From Tupaia tana (lineage: Eukaryota; Chordata; Mammalia; Scandentia; Tupaiidae), in contig JAKSZU010000004.1 of the NCBI GenBank assembly GCA_026018925.1, forward strand, positions 42,484,233 to 42,548,232: a stretch of 64,000 bases of DNA, given 5' to 3'. Positions 63,331 through 64,000 of this stretch are shown here, piece by piece (positions within the stretch are counted from its first letter, which is position 1; the number at the start of each line of letters is the position of its first letter). A program made the position numbers and the translations under genes. The notes beneath the pieces are model-generated. The model did no database searches, was not told the DNA's origin, and worked only from the letters and a program-made list of their open reading frames with translations.

Positions 63331-64000
63331 GGAACCTGTTAGAAACTTTTAAGATACTTGAGAAATCTCAAATTAAGTTTTTAATTGTATGATTTAAAAG
63401 TAATTCTCTTATCAGGCAACAGAAATCACAGGCATTATTATGATACAACATTCATAAAACTTTTCTGATTCTGAAATTTAATTGATTGTCCTATTATACT
63501 GAAACTTTATTCTTCTTCCCAATTTGGGATGCTCAACTGTATGATACTTTACTCAAAAAAAAAAAAAAAAAAAAAGTAAAAAGAAAATATACTACAACAT
63601 CAGGCACTCTAGAATTCAAGTGATGTTAATTAAGGAATTAAGGAATTTTAATTTTTGGTACCATTACATTAAAACACACACACATACAACCTAATTTTTG
63701 AAATCATCTTTGATGAGAATATTTCTCATCTATGCTATTATATCATCATAATGTTATTGATATTAACATTTCTTGTGATTATTGCAGAAATATTTACAGA
63801 CAAAATACGTTGTTCTCCTGTCTCACAAAACTTCTGGTAAGTGATTAATATATTAATGAAATGAACACTAAGAAACAAATATTTGAATTTATATTCAGCT
63901 TACCATTTACTCTAAATGGGACTATGTAAAAATGCTAAAAACAAACATAACATGTAAAGGACTATCTGGGAGAAACAAGATTTTTTTGTAAATTTTTGTA
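63331..64000. other. AT-rich single-copy DNA to window end
   Basis: An A21 run at 63556-63576 and a short (CA)n at 63676-63686. No other feature. Confidence 0.4.

Overview
This window is a gene-free stretch of AT-rich nuclear DNA from a placental mammal. The mammalian signature is the mix of decayed L1 (ORF2 and untranslated pieces), MIR and L2 remnants, MaLR-type LTRs, a Charlie-like hAT DNA transposon, mariner-type MITEs and a 7SL-derived monomer. About 60 copies of tRNA-derived SINEs lie on top of these. I found no credible protein-coding exon, no rRNA gene and no functional tRNA gene. Nearly all open frames of 60-150 codons are SINE sequence read in one frame or another.

Three tRNA-type SINE groups can be told apart. 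tS-L is the youngest and commonest, about 260 bp: a tRNA-like head, a body with a C6/G6 palindrome, a CT-rich stretch, a fixed 3' block ending around 'ccctatagcaaaaacctctc', and an A tail. tS-S is about 130-200 bp: a related head, a CT-rich stretch, a 'ggtcaaattaaaa' end and an AAAT-rich tail. SX is older and more diverged, with a different body and an AATAAATAAA-type end. The density and structure fit the lineage-specific tRNA SINEs described from colugos (Dermoptera, CYN families). That host call is from memory and is tentative.

Layout. 1-5.5 kb: a truncated tS-L, an antisense L1 ORF2 fragment, a 7SL-derived monomer, three SINEs, and a mariner MITE inside an old LTR-like repeat. 5.6-8.9 kb: MITEs, SINEs and a MIR. 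9.16-11.07 kb: a nearly complete decayed hAT element carrying an L1 3' end, two SINEs and a short unidentified retroposed unit. 12.7-21.8 kb: dense SINEs, including a SINE inside a SINE and a SINE inside a MITE, a MaLR LTR, and a degenerate 27-bp tandem repeat. 22-38 kb: sparser SINEs, several MIRs, an old interspersed repeat at 36.2-36.9 kb, and single-copy DNA, some of it possibly conserved regulatory sequence. 38.8-41.4 kb: an antisense L1 3' end interrupted by a near-perfect 78-nt hairpin, followed by an L1M-like non-coding block. 42-48 kb: L2 pieces, two MaLR LTRs in opposite orientation, an LTR-like repeat, and two copies of an unidentified ~145-bp repeat. 49-62.6 kb: dense SINEs in single-copy AT-rich DNA. 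62.7-63.3 kb: a probable retroviral LTR on the minus strand.

No genes work together here. The window is a record of layered transposition: MIR, L2 and hAT first, then LTRs, L1 and MITEs, then SX, then tS-S and tS-L. The order is read from nesting and target-site duplications (TSDs).
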